The notes under the pieces were generated by a model. It saw nothing but the letters and a program-made list of their open reading frames with translations. It did no database searches and was not told where the DNA came from. Below are positions 54,143 to 63,900 of a stretch of 64,000 nt of DNA, in pieces. The stretch comes from Candidatus Sulfurimonas baltica (GTDB taxonomy: Bacteria > Campylobacterota > Campylobacteria > Campylobacterales > Sulfurimonadaceae). The stretch lies in contig NZ_CP054492.1 in the NCBI RefSeq assembly GCF_015265455.1, positions 1,116,001-1,180,000 of the forward strand. The letters run 5' to 3'. The number at the start of each line of letters is the position of its first letter. The stretch's first letter is position 1. The translations under genes were made by a program, and so were the position numbers.

Positions 54143-54855
54143 GAACAATAATATATGGTGATATTCATGGTTGTTTAGATGAATTTAAAACTCTTCGTGA
54201 AGAACTTAAAATAACTAATGAAGACACCGAAATTATAGTAGGAGATCTTTTAGATAGAGGACCTTTTTCAAATGAGGTGATTACTTTTGTAAGAGAAGAA
54301 AAAATAGGTTTAGTTCTAGGAAATCATGAATATAAGTACATACGATACAAAAAGCATGATGAACTCTCAAAGCAAACGGGTAAAAAAAATCCTATGCTTT
54401 TTAATGAGCAAAAACTATCAATTTATGAAAATATTTCAGATGAAGATATGGCATACTTAGAAGCAGCTCCTTTTTTTATCAAAATTGATAATACGGTTAT
54501 TCTTCATGCAGGAATTACAAATAAAATAAGTCTTGAAAATGCAAATAAAAAAGACCAAGAAGCACTATTGCGCATAAGAACTCTTGATGAAAATCAGAAA
54601 ACATTGGCCTTGGGTCGAACAGCATGGAATGCAAGATTTTGGAGTGAATGGTATGATGGAAATCAAGGAATTATTGTTTATGGACATGAAGTTTTTGATA
54701 AGGTAAAGATAGATAATTATTCATTTGGTATAGATACAGGGTGTGTGTATGGCGGTAAGCTAACAGCCTTAGAGATCTATGATACTAAAGAGCCGATGTT
54801 GAATTATAATATTGTTCAAGTCAGTGCATTGCAAAAATATGCAGATAAAAAATGA
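54139..54855 (+). CDS. PPP-family metallophosphatase
   Basis: The 238-residue protein shows the full PPP motif set: YGDIHGCLDEF, VGDLLDRGPFS, LVLGNHEYK, then a LHAGITN and a late YGHEVFD. These residues bind two metals. The type covers serine/threonine phosphatases and diadenosine tetraphosphatases. Overlaps both neighbours, so it is co-translated with the IMPase. Confidence 0.88.
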   Translation: MRTIIYGDIHGCLDEFKTLREELKITNEDTEIIVGDLLDRGPFSNEVITFVREEKIGLVLGNHEYKYIRYKKHDELSKQTGKKNPMLFNEQKLSIYENISDEDMAYLEAAPFFIKIDNTVILHAGITNKISLENANKKDQEALLRIRTLDENQKTLALGRTAWNARFWSEWYDGNQGIIVYGHEVFDKVKIDNYSFGIDTGCVYGGKLTALEIYDTKEPMLNYNIVQVSALQKYADKK

Positions 54856-54863
54856 GGATTACT

Positions 54864-55454
54864 ATGGAAACTTCTAATGATAAAAAAATAGCATTAATTG
54901 TTGCTGCTAATGATGGAAATAAAGAAACAGTTGAATTACTTCTTGCGCAGGGCGCAAATATAGAATCAGCTGATGATGATGGAAAGACAGCATTAATTTA
55001 TGCTGCTCTTGGTGAACGCAAAGAGAGAATTGAGTTTCTTCTTAGTAAAAGTGCAAATATAGAAGCAGCTGATAATAATGGAAGGACAGCATTAATCCTT
55101 GCTGCTGCTTTTAGTGAAGACAAAGAAATAGTTATGTTTCTTCTTAGTAAAGGTGCAGATATAGAAGCAGCTGATAATGATGGGAAAACAGCATTAATTT
55201 TTGTTGTTGATGTTTTTTATGAACGCAAAGAAATAGTTGAATTACTTCTTAGCAAAGGTGCGAATATAGAATCCACTGACAATAATGGGAAAACAGCGTT
55301 GATTACAGCTGCTAGTAATGGACACAAAGAAATAATTGAATTACTTCTTGATCATGGTGCAAATATAAAAGCCACTGATAATTATGGGAATACAGCATAT
55401 ACTCATGCTACTGTTAAAGGGCATAAAGATGTGTTCAATTTATTATCATATTAA
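54864..55454 (+). CDS. Ankyrin-repeat protein
   Basis: The protein is about 196 residues and made of six ankyrin repeats of 33-35 residues (for example NGKTALITAASNGHKEIIEL, LLDHGANIKA). The ATG at 54864 has GAGG 6 bases upstream; a coupled ATG at 54852 overlaps the stop of the phosphatase gene. The DNA repeats are also clear (GATAATGATGGGAAAACAGC-like units). A protein-binding adaptor for the two phosphatases is plausible. Confidence 0.8.
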   Translation: METSNDKKIALIVAANDGNKETVELLLAQGANIESADDDGKTALIYAALGERKERIEFLLSKSANIEAADNNGRTALILAAAFSEDKEIVMFLLSKGADIEAADNDGKTALIFVVDVFYERKEIVELLLSKGANIESTDNNGKTALITAASNGHKEIIELLLDHGANIKATDNYGNTAYTHATVKGHKDVFNLLSY

Positions 55455-55547
55455 AAATATTAGATGAATGTAATGTCAAAATAAACTAGACTTATTTTAA
55501 TTCAGTCGCATTTTTAGTTATACTAAGGAAAAAAAAGGAGATACACT

Positions 55548-55820
55548 TTGGGTGCTTTATTTGAATCACTTTTAGACCTATTTTTCGAACTTTTAAAATT
55601 GTCATTATTTATTTATGTACTTTATTTACTTGACGTACTCTTTTATGCAGGAATGATACTGATAGGACTTACTGCACTTATAATACTTTTTTTTATTATG
55701 CAGGAAATAAATTGCCGTAGAAAAGGTGATGGGTGTTTTAGTGGAGTGTTTTTAGTCCCAGTTGTATTTTTACTGCCTCTTACCTTACTCCTGCTAGGAA
55801 TTGATTATTATTTCAATTGA
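55548..55820 (+). CDS. Small membrane protein, unknown
   Basis: The 90-residue protein has three hydrophobic helices (~15-30, ~32-52, ~68-88) with a short CRRKGDGC loop between two cysteines. TTG start with AAGGAG 7 bases upstream. A TATACT lies at about 55519. Not recognised. Confidence 0.5.
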   Translation: MGALFESLLDLFFELLKLSLFIYVLYLLDVLFYAGMILIGLTALIILFFIMQEINCRRKGDGCFSGVFLVPVVFLLPLTLLLLGIDYYFN

Positions 55821-55839
55821 AAAGAGGAAATATTGGAGT

Positions 55840-56244
55840 TTATGCTTGCTCCGGTTTATCATAACCACGTCGAAATACACCTAAGCATAATCTTGAAAAT
55901 ATTTCAATTGATTTTACACTGAAATTTATCTCATTTAATGCATACTTTTCAGTGTTAAATTGACAATAATTACTACCTGAGTTAATAACAACTTTAAATT
56001 TGTTAAGTAAATTATTTTCACATAAGAAATTTACCCATAAGTGCTTATCACCCTCTGTGTCTAAATTTGTCATATAATCAAATTTTGTTATCTCTATTAC
56101 ATCTATTTTTATAAACTGATTTATTACATTCATTTGGAAAAACTCATGTACCTCACCAACTATATCGTTGTAATTATTTGCAATAACTGTAGCCCGTTTT
56201 TGTTTATACTCTTCATCTAGTTCGCGTAGTAATTTATGTGTCAT
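55840..56244 (-). CDS. Unknown protein, third gene of the AAA-VWA set
   Basis: The 134-residue protein is soluble, alpha/beta, with GDKHLWVNFLCENNLLNKFK and SIEIFSRLCLGVFRRG. It lies 25 bases after the VWA gene on the same strand. It may be a partner of that pair; no family recognised. Confidence 0.55.
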   Translation of the reverse strand: MTHKLLRELDEEYKQKRATVIANNYNDIVGEVHEFFQMNVINQFIKIDVIEITKFDYMTNLDTEGDKHLWVNFLCENNLLNKFKVVINSGSNYCQFNTEKYALNEINFSVKSIEIFSRLCLGVFRRGYDKPEQA

Positions 56245-56269
56245 TGTATTCCTTCGTATTAATACCTAA

Positions 56270-57736
56270 CTACTTAATCATACCAAAAATCATATTAGCT
56301 AAGTTTGTAACATTTTCTTCACAGACAACATAGTCAAAAGATTTTCCCATCTCTTCTTTAACGCTAATGTCACCAATATACATAGCATGCGTTATAATAT
56401 TATACTTATGAAAATACTCTTTATTTAGAGGCTTTTCATCTATATACCCATCTGTTAAAATCCATACAAAGTCACTTGAAGAGAGTAGGTCTATATTGCT
56501 TGACATACAATTATGCATACCTTCTCCTCCGTAAGCGGGCACTAGATGTTCTATCGTGCCATTTTTGAGTGGCATAGGGAGTATTTCATAACTATAAGTT
56601 TCAGTTAAAATCAAAGTTGCATCAATTATATTTTTAGCAGCCATTTTATCAAGAACATCTATAAGAAGCCTCATATTTTCTATAATCAAGGACATGGACC
56701 CAGATAAGTCTAGAATAATTGTTATTTTTTTCTTATAAGCATCTGGTGCAACTTTTCTTCTAAATTTTTTTTCATTACCAAATGTTAAGCGTTTAATATT
56801 TAGCCTTTTTGATGGTATATTAGTAGCTTGATTTCTAGAGCGTGTAAAAAAAAGTTTCTCCATTTTACTTAGTAAAATATCTCTTTGTTTTATGTCAAAT
56901 GGCACAGCAACTGGTTCATCGTAAAGTAGTGATCCTGTTGACTTCATGCTATTGATATTAGCTTTATCATCTCTGTTTTTTTGACTGTTGTGCCCAGCTG
57001 TGCTTAGTACATTAGACAATCCCTCTATCAGCTCATCAAATTTTTCTGTATTATTAAAAGTTTTTACTTCTTCACTAAAAAGATAGCCATTTTTGTTTAA
57101 AGAGTTTATATGCTTAGGTGTATTTGGAAAGCTTTTATACCAGTTTTTCATAATTTCAATAATTTGATCTGACGAATCACATGCTAAAACATTTTTATAA
57201 TAGTCAAATACCATACTAAATATATGTACAGGAATAATATTCTTTATATTTTCTAGATCACTTTTTTTATGCTCACATTGGAGTATATAAAAAAATATTT
57301 CCAATGGATTAATTGGTTTATTCAGAGATTCAAATTCTATCCAGTTAAATGATTTTTTAGTATGTTTTCTCATTTTTTCTTCTATTCTTGCATCTTCAAA
57401 AAGATTAAAAATATCAAATGAAAAATCTTCTTTTTTTAAAATACTATCTACCTTATTTAAATCTTTATCTGTCCATATGCTGTGAGCTAGTTCATGATAT
57501 AAAAACGCGCTTAAATATTTTACTTTTTGTTGAGTTGTATCACAAATTTTAGAATGCTCAAATATTTCTGTTCCAATAACAATTTGATGTTTTCCTTCAT
57601 AAAACCTCCAATTAGCAGTGTTGTAATAAGGTTTCACAAATATTTCATACTCTTCTATTGGTAGCATTTCGTTTATTTGCATCTCAACGTAAAGTTGATT
57701 GGCGTATTTTGCTATTTCTTGTTTATTCATAGTCAT
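56270..57736 (-). CDS. VWA-domain protein with HExxH motif
   Basis: The 488-residue protein has a zincin-like LYHELAHSIW (His 81, Glu 82, His 85) and then a C-terminal VWA domain with TIILDLSGSMS (MIDAS) near residue 345 and VWILTDGY. It pairs with the AAA gene before it (14-base overlap), as in MoxR-VWA and cobaltochelatase-type systems where the ATPase remodels a VWA partner. The HELAH motif is uncommon in such partners. Confidence 0.75.
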   Translation of the reverse strand: MTMNKQEIAKYANQLYVEMQINEMLPIEEYEIFVKPYYNTANWRFYEGKHQIVIGTEIFEHSKICDTTQQKVKYLSAFLYHELAHSIWTDKDLNKVDSILKKEDFSFDIFNLFEDARIEEKMRKHTKKSFNWIEFESLNKPINPLEIFFYILQCEHKKSDLENIKNIIPVHIFSMVFDYYKNVLACDSSDQIIEIMKNWYKSFPNTPKHINSLNKNGYLFSEEVKTFNNTEKFDELIEGLSNVLSTAGHNSQKNRDDKANINSMKSTGSLLYDEPVAVPFDIKQRDILLSKMEKLFFTRSRNQATNIPSKRLNIKRLTFGNEKKFRRKVAPDAYKKKITIILDLSGSMSLIIENMRLLIDVLDKMAAKNIIDATLILTETYSYEILPMPLKNGTIEHLVPAYGGEGMHNCMSSNIDLLSSSDFVWILTDGYIDEKPLNKEYFHKYNIITHAMYIGDISVKEEMGKSFDYVVCEENVTNLANMIFGMIK

Positions 57737-59099
57737 AAATAGTCCTCATTACAGTTTCAACAGCACTTATCTGCTCTTTGTTTGGATAGCCATCATAATC
57801 ACGCTCAACCCATAGTAGTATAGAATCTTCTAATATGATTTGTATCTCAGAATGGTTAGTTGCCAGTTCTAAAGCTTCGTTTAGATGGCGAATATTAACT
57901 ATTTTATTTATTATTTTTGTAAGATAAAGTCGGTTCATTTTTGAATAAAAATCTACTAATTTATCAACATGTATAAGAGAGATTTTTCTCTTCTTTGCTG
58001 TTTGTAAAAGTATAGCTCTCATCTCTTCTTTTGTAGTATCTTTTCTAATAGGTTTAAATCTATCTATTAATGCTTCATCCATCGACTCCACTGCATAATT
58101 GGCACCAATGTTTGTTGTTCCAATTACCCATAAATTTTCTGTTGGTGCGTATATTACTTCTTCTATAGCTATATCATCTTTTGAGCTTATAGCTCTTCCA
58201 GTTCTTAAAACATATTTTCCATCTATTGGAGATAGCGCTGAGATGAGAAGATTTAACTCTCTTTTTGGTATTCTTAGTATTTCATCTAATATAAGAATGG
58301 TTTTTTCGCCAACTTTTGCTTTACGAAAAGCTTCACTAAGTGAACCATCTTTCCAAATAAGCTCACCACTTTTTTGCTGTATATAATGTCCTAAAAAATC
58401 TATAGATTCAAATTGTTCATGACCACCAACAAAAAGTTGTGTAATATTTTTCTCTTTTCCCCACATAGTAGCAGCATATGTTTTACCGCTACCTTTATCT
58501 CCTTCTAATAGTATATGTTTTTTAAATGCATATCTATCAAACTTCATCTGTAAATCGTTATTTACATTTAGTATAGTGATGTTTATACCATTAAGACCTT
58601 GATTATAATGCATATATAAATTGTCAAAAATATCTTCAGGCAAGTCATTGAGAAAGTTAGAGACATGAGCACATACCTCTGTTGCATATTCGTAATGATT
58701 TTGATCAAAGTTACAGTCTGTACTTTTTGGCACTGTGTTATAGCTCTTTTTTAGTAGTTGAGGAGTCAACTTGTTTGTATTATTATTTTCATTATTTTTA
58801 CTAAGAGTCATCCTGATGAGTTTATCTACAGTATTATCAGTTAAAGTGCCTTCAAGCCATGCATCTCCACATTTAAGCATATAGTTTCCATTGTAAAAAC
58901 TAAGCACTGTAATATAGTAAATTTTTGGATTAGAAACTAAGTTGTATACACCATAGTATGAGGCGTTGTACTCATGTTTATCAATAGTTGCAAATTTTGA
59001 AATAAATGGAGAGTAAAAGTATCCACTTTTTTGCCATGATAAATATTGATGTTTACGTGCACTTTTAGTAATGATTTCTTTTAATTGTTTTAGTACCAT
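57723..59099 (-). CDS. MoxR-like AAA+ ATPase
   Basis: The 458-residue protein has a distinct N-terminal ~180 residues (unknown), Walker A EGDKGSGKTYAA (200-210), Walker B TILILDEILR (267-276), sensor 1 LWVIGTTNIG and arginine-finger region ALIDRFKPI. The core is MoxR/midasin-like. First gene of a three-gene operon and followed by the VWA protein. Promoter carries the shared motif. Confidence 0.8.
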   Translation of the reverse strand: MVLKQLKEIITKSARKHQYLSWQKSGYFYSPFISKFATIDKHEYNASYYGVYNLVSNPKIYYITVLSFYNGNYMLKCGDAWLEGTLTDNTVDKLIRMTLSKNNENNNTNKLTPQLLKKSYNTVPKSTDCNFDQNHYEYATEVCAHVSNFLNDLPEDIFDNLYMHYNQGLNGINITILNVNNDLQMKFDRYAFKKHILLEGDKGSGKTYAATMWGKEKNITQLFVGGHEQFESIDFLGHYIQQKSGELIWKDGSLSEAFRKAKVGEKTILILDEILRIPKRELNLLISALSPIDGKYVLRTGRAISSKDDIAIEEVIYAPTENLWVIGTTNIGANYAVESMDEALIDRFKPIRKDTTKEEMRAILLQTAKKRKISLIHVDKLVDFYSKMNRLYLTKIINKIVNIRHLNEALELATNHSEIQIILEDSILLWVERDYDGYPNKEQISAVETVMRTIYDYE

Positions 59100-59123
59100 A
59101 ATAAACTCCTTGCGTAATTTAGT

Positions 59124-59155
59124 ATTATAAACACAACAAGTGACATGTTGTGTCG
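59124..59155 (-). promoter_or_regulatory. Regulon promoter g: CGACA-N5-TGTCA-N11-TATAAT (minus)
   Basis: On the minus strand: CGACA (59155-59151), CAACA, TGTCA (59145-59141), 11 bases, a consensus TATAAT (59129-59124). 25 bases before the AAA gene start. Confidence 0.75.
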
Positions 59156-59203
59156 TATATTAATTTCTAAGAATAATTATAAAAATATTCAAGTTGCTAA
59201 GTG

Positions 59204-59235
59204 AGACATACCCTGTCACCACAAGACATTAAAAT
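59204..59235 (+). promoter_or_regulatory. Regulon promoter h: AGACA-N5-TGTCA-N11-TAAAAT
   Basis: AGACA (59204-59208), TACCC, TGTCA (59214-59218), 11 bases, TAAAAT (59230-59235). 43 bases before the porin gene. It faces away from promoter g, so one divergent region has two sites. Confidence 0.7.
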
Positions 59236-59277
59236 TCTAACTATAAGCACGCTTAACGTGATTATAAAAGGAAAACA

Positions 59278-60750
59278 ATGAAAAAACAATTCACAATATC
59301 ACTATTAGCATCATCACTTATTATATCAAGTGCATTTGCAGAAAGCTCTTCATCCGATAGATTTGAAAAAATTGAAAAAGAGATGAGTGCTCTAAAAACT
59401 GAAGTCAATATTCTTAAGACTGAAAATTCAAAGTTAAGTTCTAAGTTAGTATCTAGTACTTCTTCTAATGGGGATAACCTAAAATGGGGTGTTGACTTTA
59501 GAACAAGTGTTGATAGCATTAACTATAAAATGGCAAATGGTACTACGCAAAGTAATGACGCACTGCTTAGTAATCGCTTATGGCTAAATATGAGCTATGA
59601 GGCAAGTGAAAATGTAAAATTTGGAGGGCAGTTGGCATACAATAAGTTATTTGGTCAACGCACTATGATAAATCCTCAAAGTGCTGCTATGGATAGCTTT
59701 GATTGGGTTAGTTCTGAAAATAAGCAAGATGATACATTACGTGTTCGCTCAGCATATATTGACTATATGAATGATACGTTCTTTGGTATGGATGTTCCTT
59801 GGTCTTTTGGTATTGGTAGAAGACCATCAAACAATGGTAAGCTTATCAGCTATCGTGAAGATGATGATGCAACTTCTCCATTAGCACATATTAGTAATGC
59901 TGAATTTGATGGTGGAAACATTAAGTTTAAACTTGCTTCTGTAACTGGCTTAGAGGGTTCTTCTTTTAAGTTTGCTACTGGTAGAGGTATGAGCAATGCC
60001 GAAGCCCGTTTCAGCGCTACACCTTATAGCGATGCTAGCTCTAATGACACTGGAAACATTAACATGTACGCTTTTAACTTAGTTCCATACAAAAGTTCTA
60101 AGCTGAGTGTTGAATTTCAATATACACACGCTAGTAACCTTATAGATATCAAAAATGCTGGGTTTGATCAATTTGGAGCATTTAATCCTGCCAGCTACAA
60201 TCCAGCAATGGAAAAAGTGGGAGCACTTGAACTAGCTTCTGCTTTTGTTTCTTTTAATGGAATAGGCAGTGGTATATCTGACTATCTAGATAATACTATT
60301 GTATTTGTTAGTGGTGCTATGTCAAAAACAGACCCAGACAGCGCAAAAGCTATGCTTGGTTCTATGGATAGTGAAAATGGTTATAGCTATTGGATTGGAA
60401 CACAAATGCCTTCATTGATTTCTGAAAAAGGAAAATGGGGAATTGAGTTCAATCATGGAAGTAAATATTGGAGATCATTTACATATGCAGAAGATACAGC
60501 TATTGGTTCTAAAGTAGCAGCTCGTGGAGATGTTTATGAGGTTTACTTTACAGAGCCACTAGTTGATTCTCTAAGTTTCCAAGTGCGTTATACATATATT
60601 GATTACGACTATACTGGAAGCAACGGTTTCTTTGGTTCACAAAGTGGAACACCAATGAAAATTAGTGATCTTCCTGCATCAACAGATATTGCCGGAGTTG
60701 TGGTCGATAAAGCACAAGACATCAGAGTGTATTTGCGTTATAAATTTTAA
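59278..60750 (+). CDS. DUF3373-type outer-membrane porin
   Basis: The 490-residue protein has a signal peptide (KKQFTISLLASSLIISSAFA), a short coiled coil (~28-58, FEKIEKEMSALKTEVNILKT), and then alternating beta strands to a final aromatic residue (VYLRYKF), the mark of an outer-membrane barrel. VPWSFGIGRRPSNNG is typical of DUF3373 proteins of Sulfurimonas relatives. It carries small solutes. The coiled coil may trimerise it or tie it to peptidoglycan. Confidence 0.85.
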   Translation: MKKQFTISLLASSLIISSAFAESSSSDRFEKIEKEMSALKTEVNILKTENSKLSSKLVSSTSSNGDNLKWGVDFRTSVDSINYKMANGTTQSNDALLSNRLWLNMSYEASENVKFGGQLAYNKLFGQRTMINPQSAAMDSFDWVSSENKQDDTLRVRSAYIDYMNDTFFGMDVPWSFGIGRRPSNNGKLISYREDDDATSPLAHISNAEFDGGNIKFKLASVTGLEGSSFKFATGRGMSNAEARFSATPYSDASSNDTGNINMYAFNLVPYKSSKLSVEFQYTHASNLIDIKNAGFDQFGAFNPASYNPAMEKVGALELASAFVSFNGIGSGISDYLDNTIVFVSGAMSKTDPDSAKAMLGSMDSENGYSYWIGTQMPSLISEKGKWGIEFNHGSKYWRSFTYAEDTAIGSKVAARGDVYEVYFTEPLVDSLSFQVRYTYIDYDYTGSNGFFGSQSGTPMKISDLPASTDIAGVVVDKAQDIRVYLRYKF

Positions 60751-60954
60751 TTTATAAAATTAACTAAATCTATAAGAAGCTCTTTTTGGGCTTCCAATCT
60801 TCACTAAGGGGAGGATGGATGTATCTAAAGAGATCATATTTATCTTAGAGATAAAAGTTTTAGATGAAAAATAACATAATTAAGTACATAAAAATAATAT
60901 CTTATGTAGAATAATTAAATTTAAAATTTAAAAATAAATTAAAGGCAAATTTAC

Positions 60955-63900
60955 ATGTCAAAAACCTTCAGACTCTTCATCTCATCAACATTTAACGACT
61001 TTCGCAAAGAGCGTGAAGTACTACAAACTAAAGTATTTCCACACATAAAAGATTATGCATCTAAAGAAGGTTACGCGTTTCAACCAATTGACCTAAGATG
61101 GGGAGTTAGCAACGAAGCACAACTTGACCAAAAGACATTAGAACTTTGTCTAAGTGAAGTAAGAGCATGTAAGAGTCATATGCATCCTAACTTCTTGATT
61201 ATGATAGGTGACAGATATGGTTGGATACCTTTGCCGTATGCTATTGAAGCAGATGAGTATGAAGAGTTACTATCACTTACAACAGATGATGAAAAACAAC
61301 AATTACAAGAATGGTATAAAAAAGACCTAAACCAACTCCCAGCCTCTTACATCCTAAAAGAGAGAAAAGAAGAATATGAAGAGTTTGAAGCTTGGTTAAA
61401 AATCGAAAAAAACATACGAACAATATTACAATCAGCAGTAAATAACTCAAGCCTAAATGAAGAACAAACAAGAAAGTACTTTCTCTCAGCTACAGAAGCA
61501 GAAGTAGAAGAGGGCATCATTCCTTACATCAACCCAACCAAATATCAAAGAGAAACATTACTTAGTAAAGACAGCACACTTCAAACAGTAGACCCAGAAC
61601 ATATCTTTGGTTTCTTTAGAGATGTAGATAAAACAACACAAACAGAAGATAAATTTATAGTAGATGACTATGAAGAAGCACAACTATTTAAAAAAAGAGT
61701 AGAGGATGTTCTAGTAGATAATAACACTCTACATGTACAAACTACCCAAACAGATAAAGATACTCTAAATGAAGAGTACTTAACAAAGTTTCAAGATAGA
61801 ATGATAAGCTTCTTAGAAGCACAAGTTGATTCTCAAAAGACAAAAGAGGATAGTGAAAAACAAACTCCACTTCAAATAGAACTAGCAGCCCAAAGCTACT
61901 TCGCTCAAACTAAAAGAAAAGACTTCCTAGCACAAGAGAGTCTAAGAGAAACAATAGCAAACTATATCTCTGATGACAATCAACAACCACTAGTTATATA
62001 TGGAGAGTCAGGAAGAGGAAAGTCTGCTCTTATATCTAAAGCGATTCAAGAAGCAGAAGAGACACTTCAAAAGAAAGTACTCTATAGATTTGTAAGTGCA
62101 ACTCCAAACTCTAGCTCTTCTAAAGAGATACTTACGAGCATATTTGAAGAGTTACATGTAGATATAAGAACCGAAGAAGAAAAAGCAAAAAAAGATGAAG
62201 ATAAACTCACCATAAACTCAAATGAAAATCAAGAATCATTTGAAGACTTTAGTTATAGAGTATACACAGAGATACTAAACATAAAAGAGAGCATAGTTGT
62301 CTTTATAGACGCAGTAGACCAACTGCAAAACGATGATAACTTCTTATGGTTACCACAACAACTACCATCAAATGTAAAAATAGTAATCTCAGCACTAGAT
62401 GATGTAAAATACAAAGATGACAGTAAATACCTAACAACACTAAAAACTAAAACAGACACTCTTCATCTGATTCCTGAATTCAGTGAACCAATACAACTTT
62501 TAAAAGCTTTACTTGAAAAAGAAGATAGAACTGTAGATGATTATCAAACAAACTACTTTTTACAACAGTTTGAAAATGTAAAATCACCTCTGTATGTAAG
62601 TATAGCTACTCAAGAGATGAAGAACTGGAAAAGTGGAGATACAACTCAAACACTCCAAAATACTCAACAAGGGATAATAGAAGAGTTTGTTGAAAATCTA
62701 TATAAAGTATATCATCACAATGAAGAGTTTGTAAACAAAGCTCTAGGCTATATATACGCTTCAAGAGATGGTCTAAGTGAGAGTGAACTACTACAACTTA
62801 TATCAGCAGATGAAGAGTTCATAAAAAGAATGGCACCTGAGACTTGGCATGATAACCCAAATAAAGAACTACCATTAGTTCACTGGTCAAGACTACAAAC
62901 ACAACTAAAACCATTTCTAAGCTCAAAGACTCAAGATGGCGAAGAGTTAATGTACTTCTTCCATAGAGAGTTTGAAGATGTAATAGCTAAACTTCCAAAC
63001 CAAAGAGAAGAGCATGAAGCTGTTATAAAAGCTAATCAAGAACTTATAAAACAAAACCAAGACAAACCCTTCAACTCTAATAGATGGGGTAAACTCTACG
63101 CAACACTCATCACAGAATATGAACTAAGATATAAAGACAAAGAGAAACAAAAAGAGTTTGCTGAGTTTATAGCTATAATGACTAATAATAGTGATTGGGT
63201 ATTAGAGTACCTTCTTCATTTTTCCAATATCGGTACCAATCATCGTAGATACAACCGGATGCATAAAGCTATTGCATATCAAGAAAGCTGTTTATATATT
63301 TCAAAAGATTTATATAATGATTATCTAAATAGTTTAACAGAACCTTATGCTGAAGATATTCCAGCTAATTCATATGGTAATCTGTTGGTAGACAATTACA
63401 TTCTGGCATTAACGGGTCTATCCTTCTCATACTCCAAGCAAAACCGTGAAGAAGAAGCGATAGATTTTCTAAAAGAGTCATTCAAAATAACAAAAGAGCT
63501 ATATTCTAAAAATCAAACGCGCTGGATAGATACATATTTAATGGTATTAAATAATCTAGCTGAAAATTATAGAAAACATAACCATATAACAGAAGCAATA
63601 GAATTAGGAGAAGAATCATTAAAAATATTGAGACCACTTTACTATTCAGATCCAGCTTATTGGTTAGAACCCTATATATCTGTATTAGGTAATTTTGCCG
63701 GTTCTTTGTCTGATCAAAATCGCCTTGAAGAAGCAATAGAACTTCAAGAAGAATCCCTAGGTATACTAACTGATCTTTATAAGGAAAATCCTTCTTATTG
63801 GGCAGGGGAATATGCTCTATTACTAATTAATTTAGCTGCTACTTATTCTGATGCAAATCGCCAAGATCAAGTGATAAACATTGAAGAAGAGGCAGTAAAA

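Noticed and set aside
54864-55454. A CRISPR-like direct repeat array from the repeated GATAATGATGG words
   Set aside because: The units are in frame and encode ankyrin repeats, without constant repeats and unique spacers.
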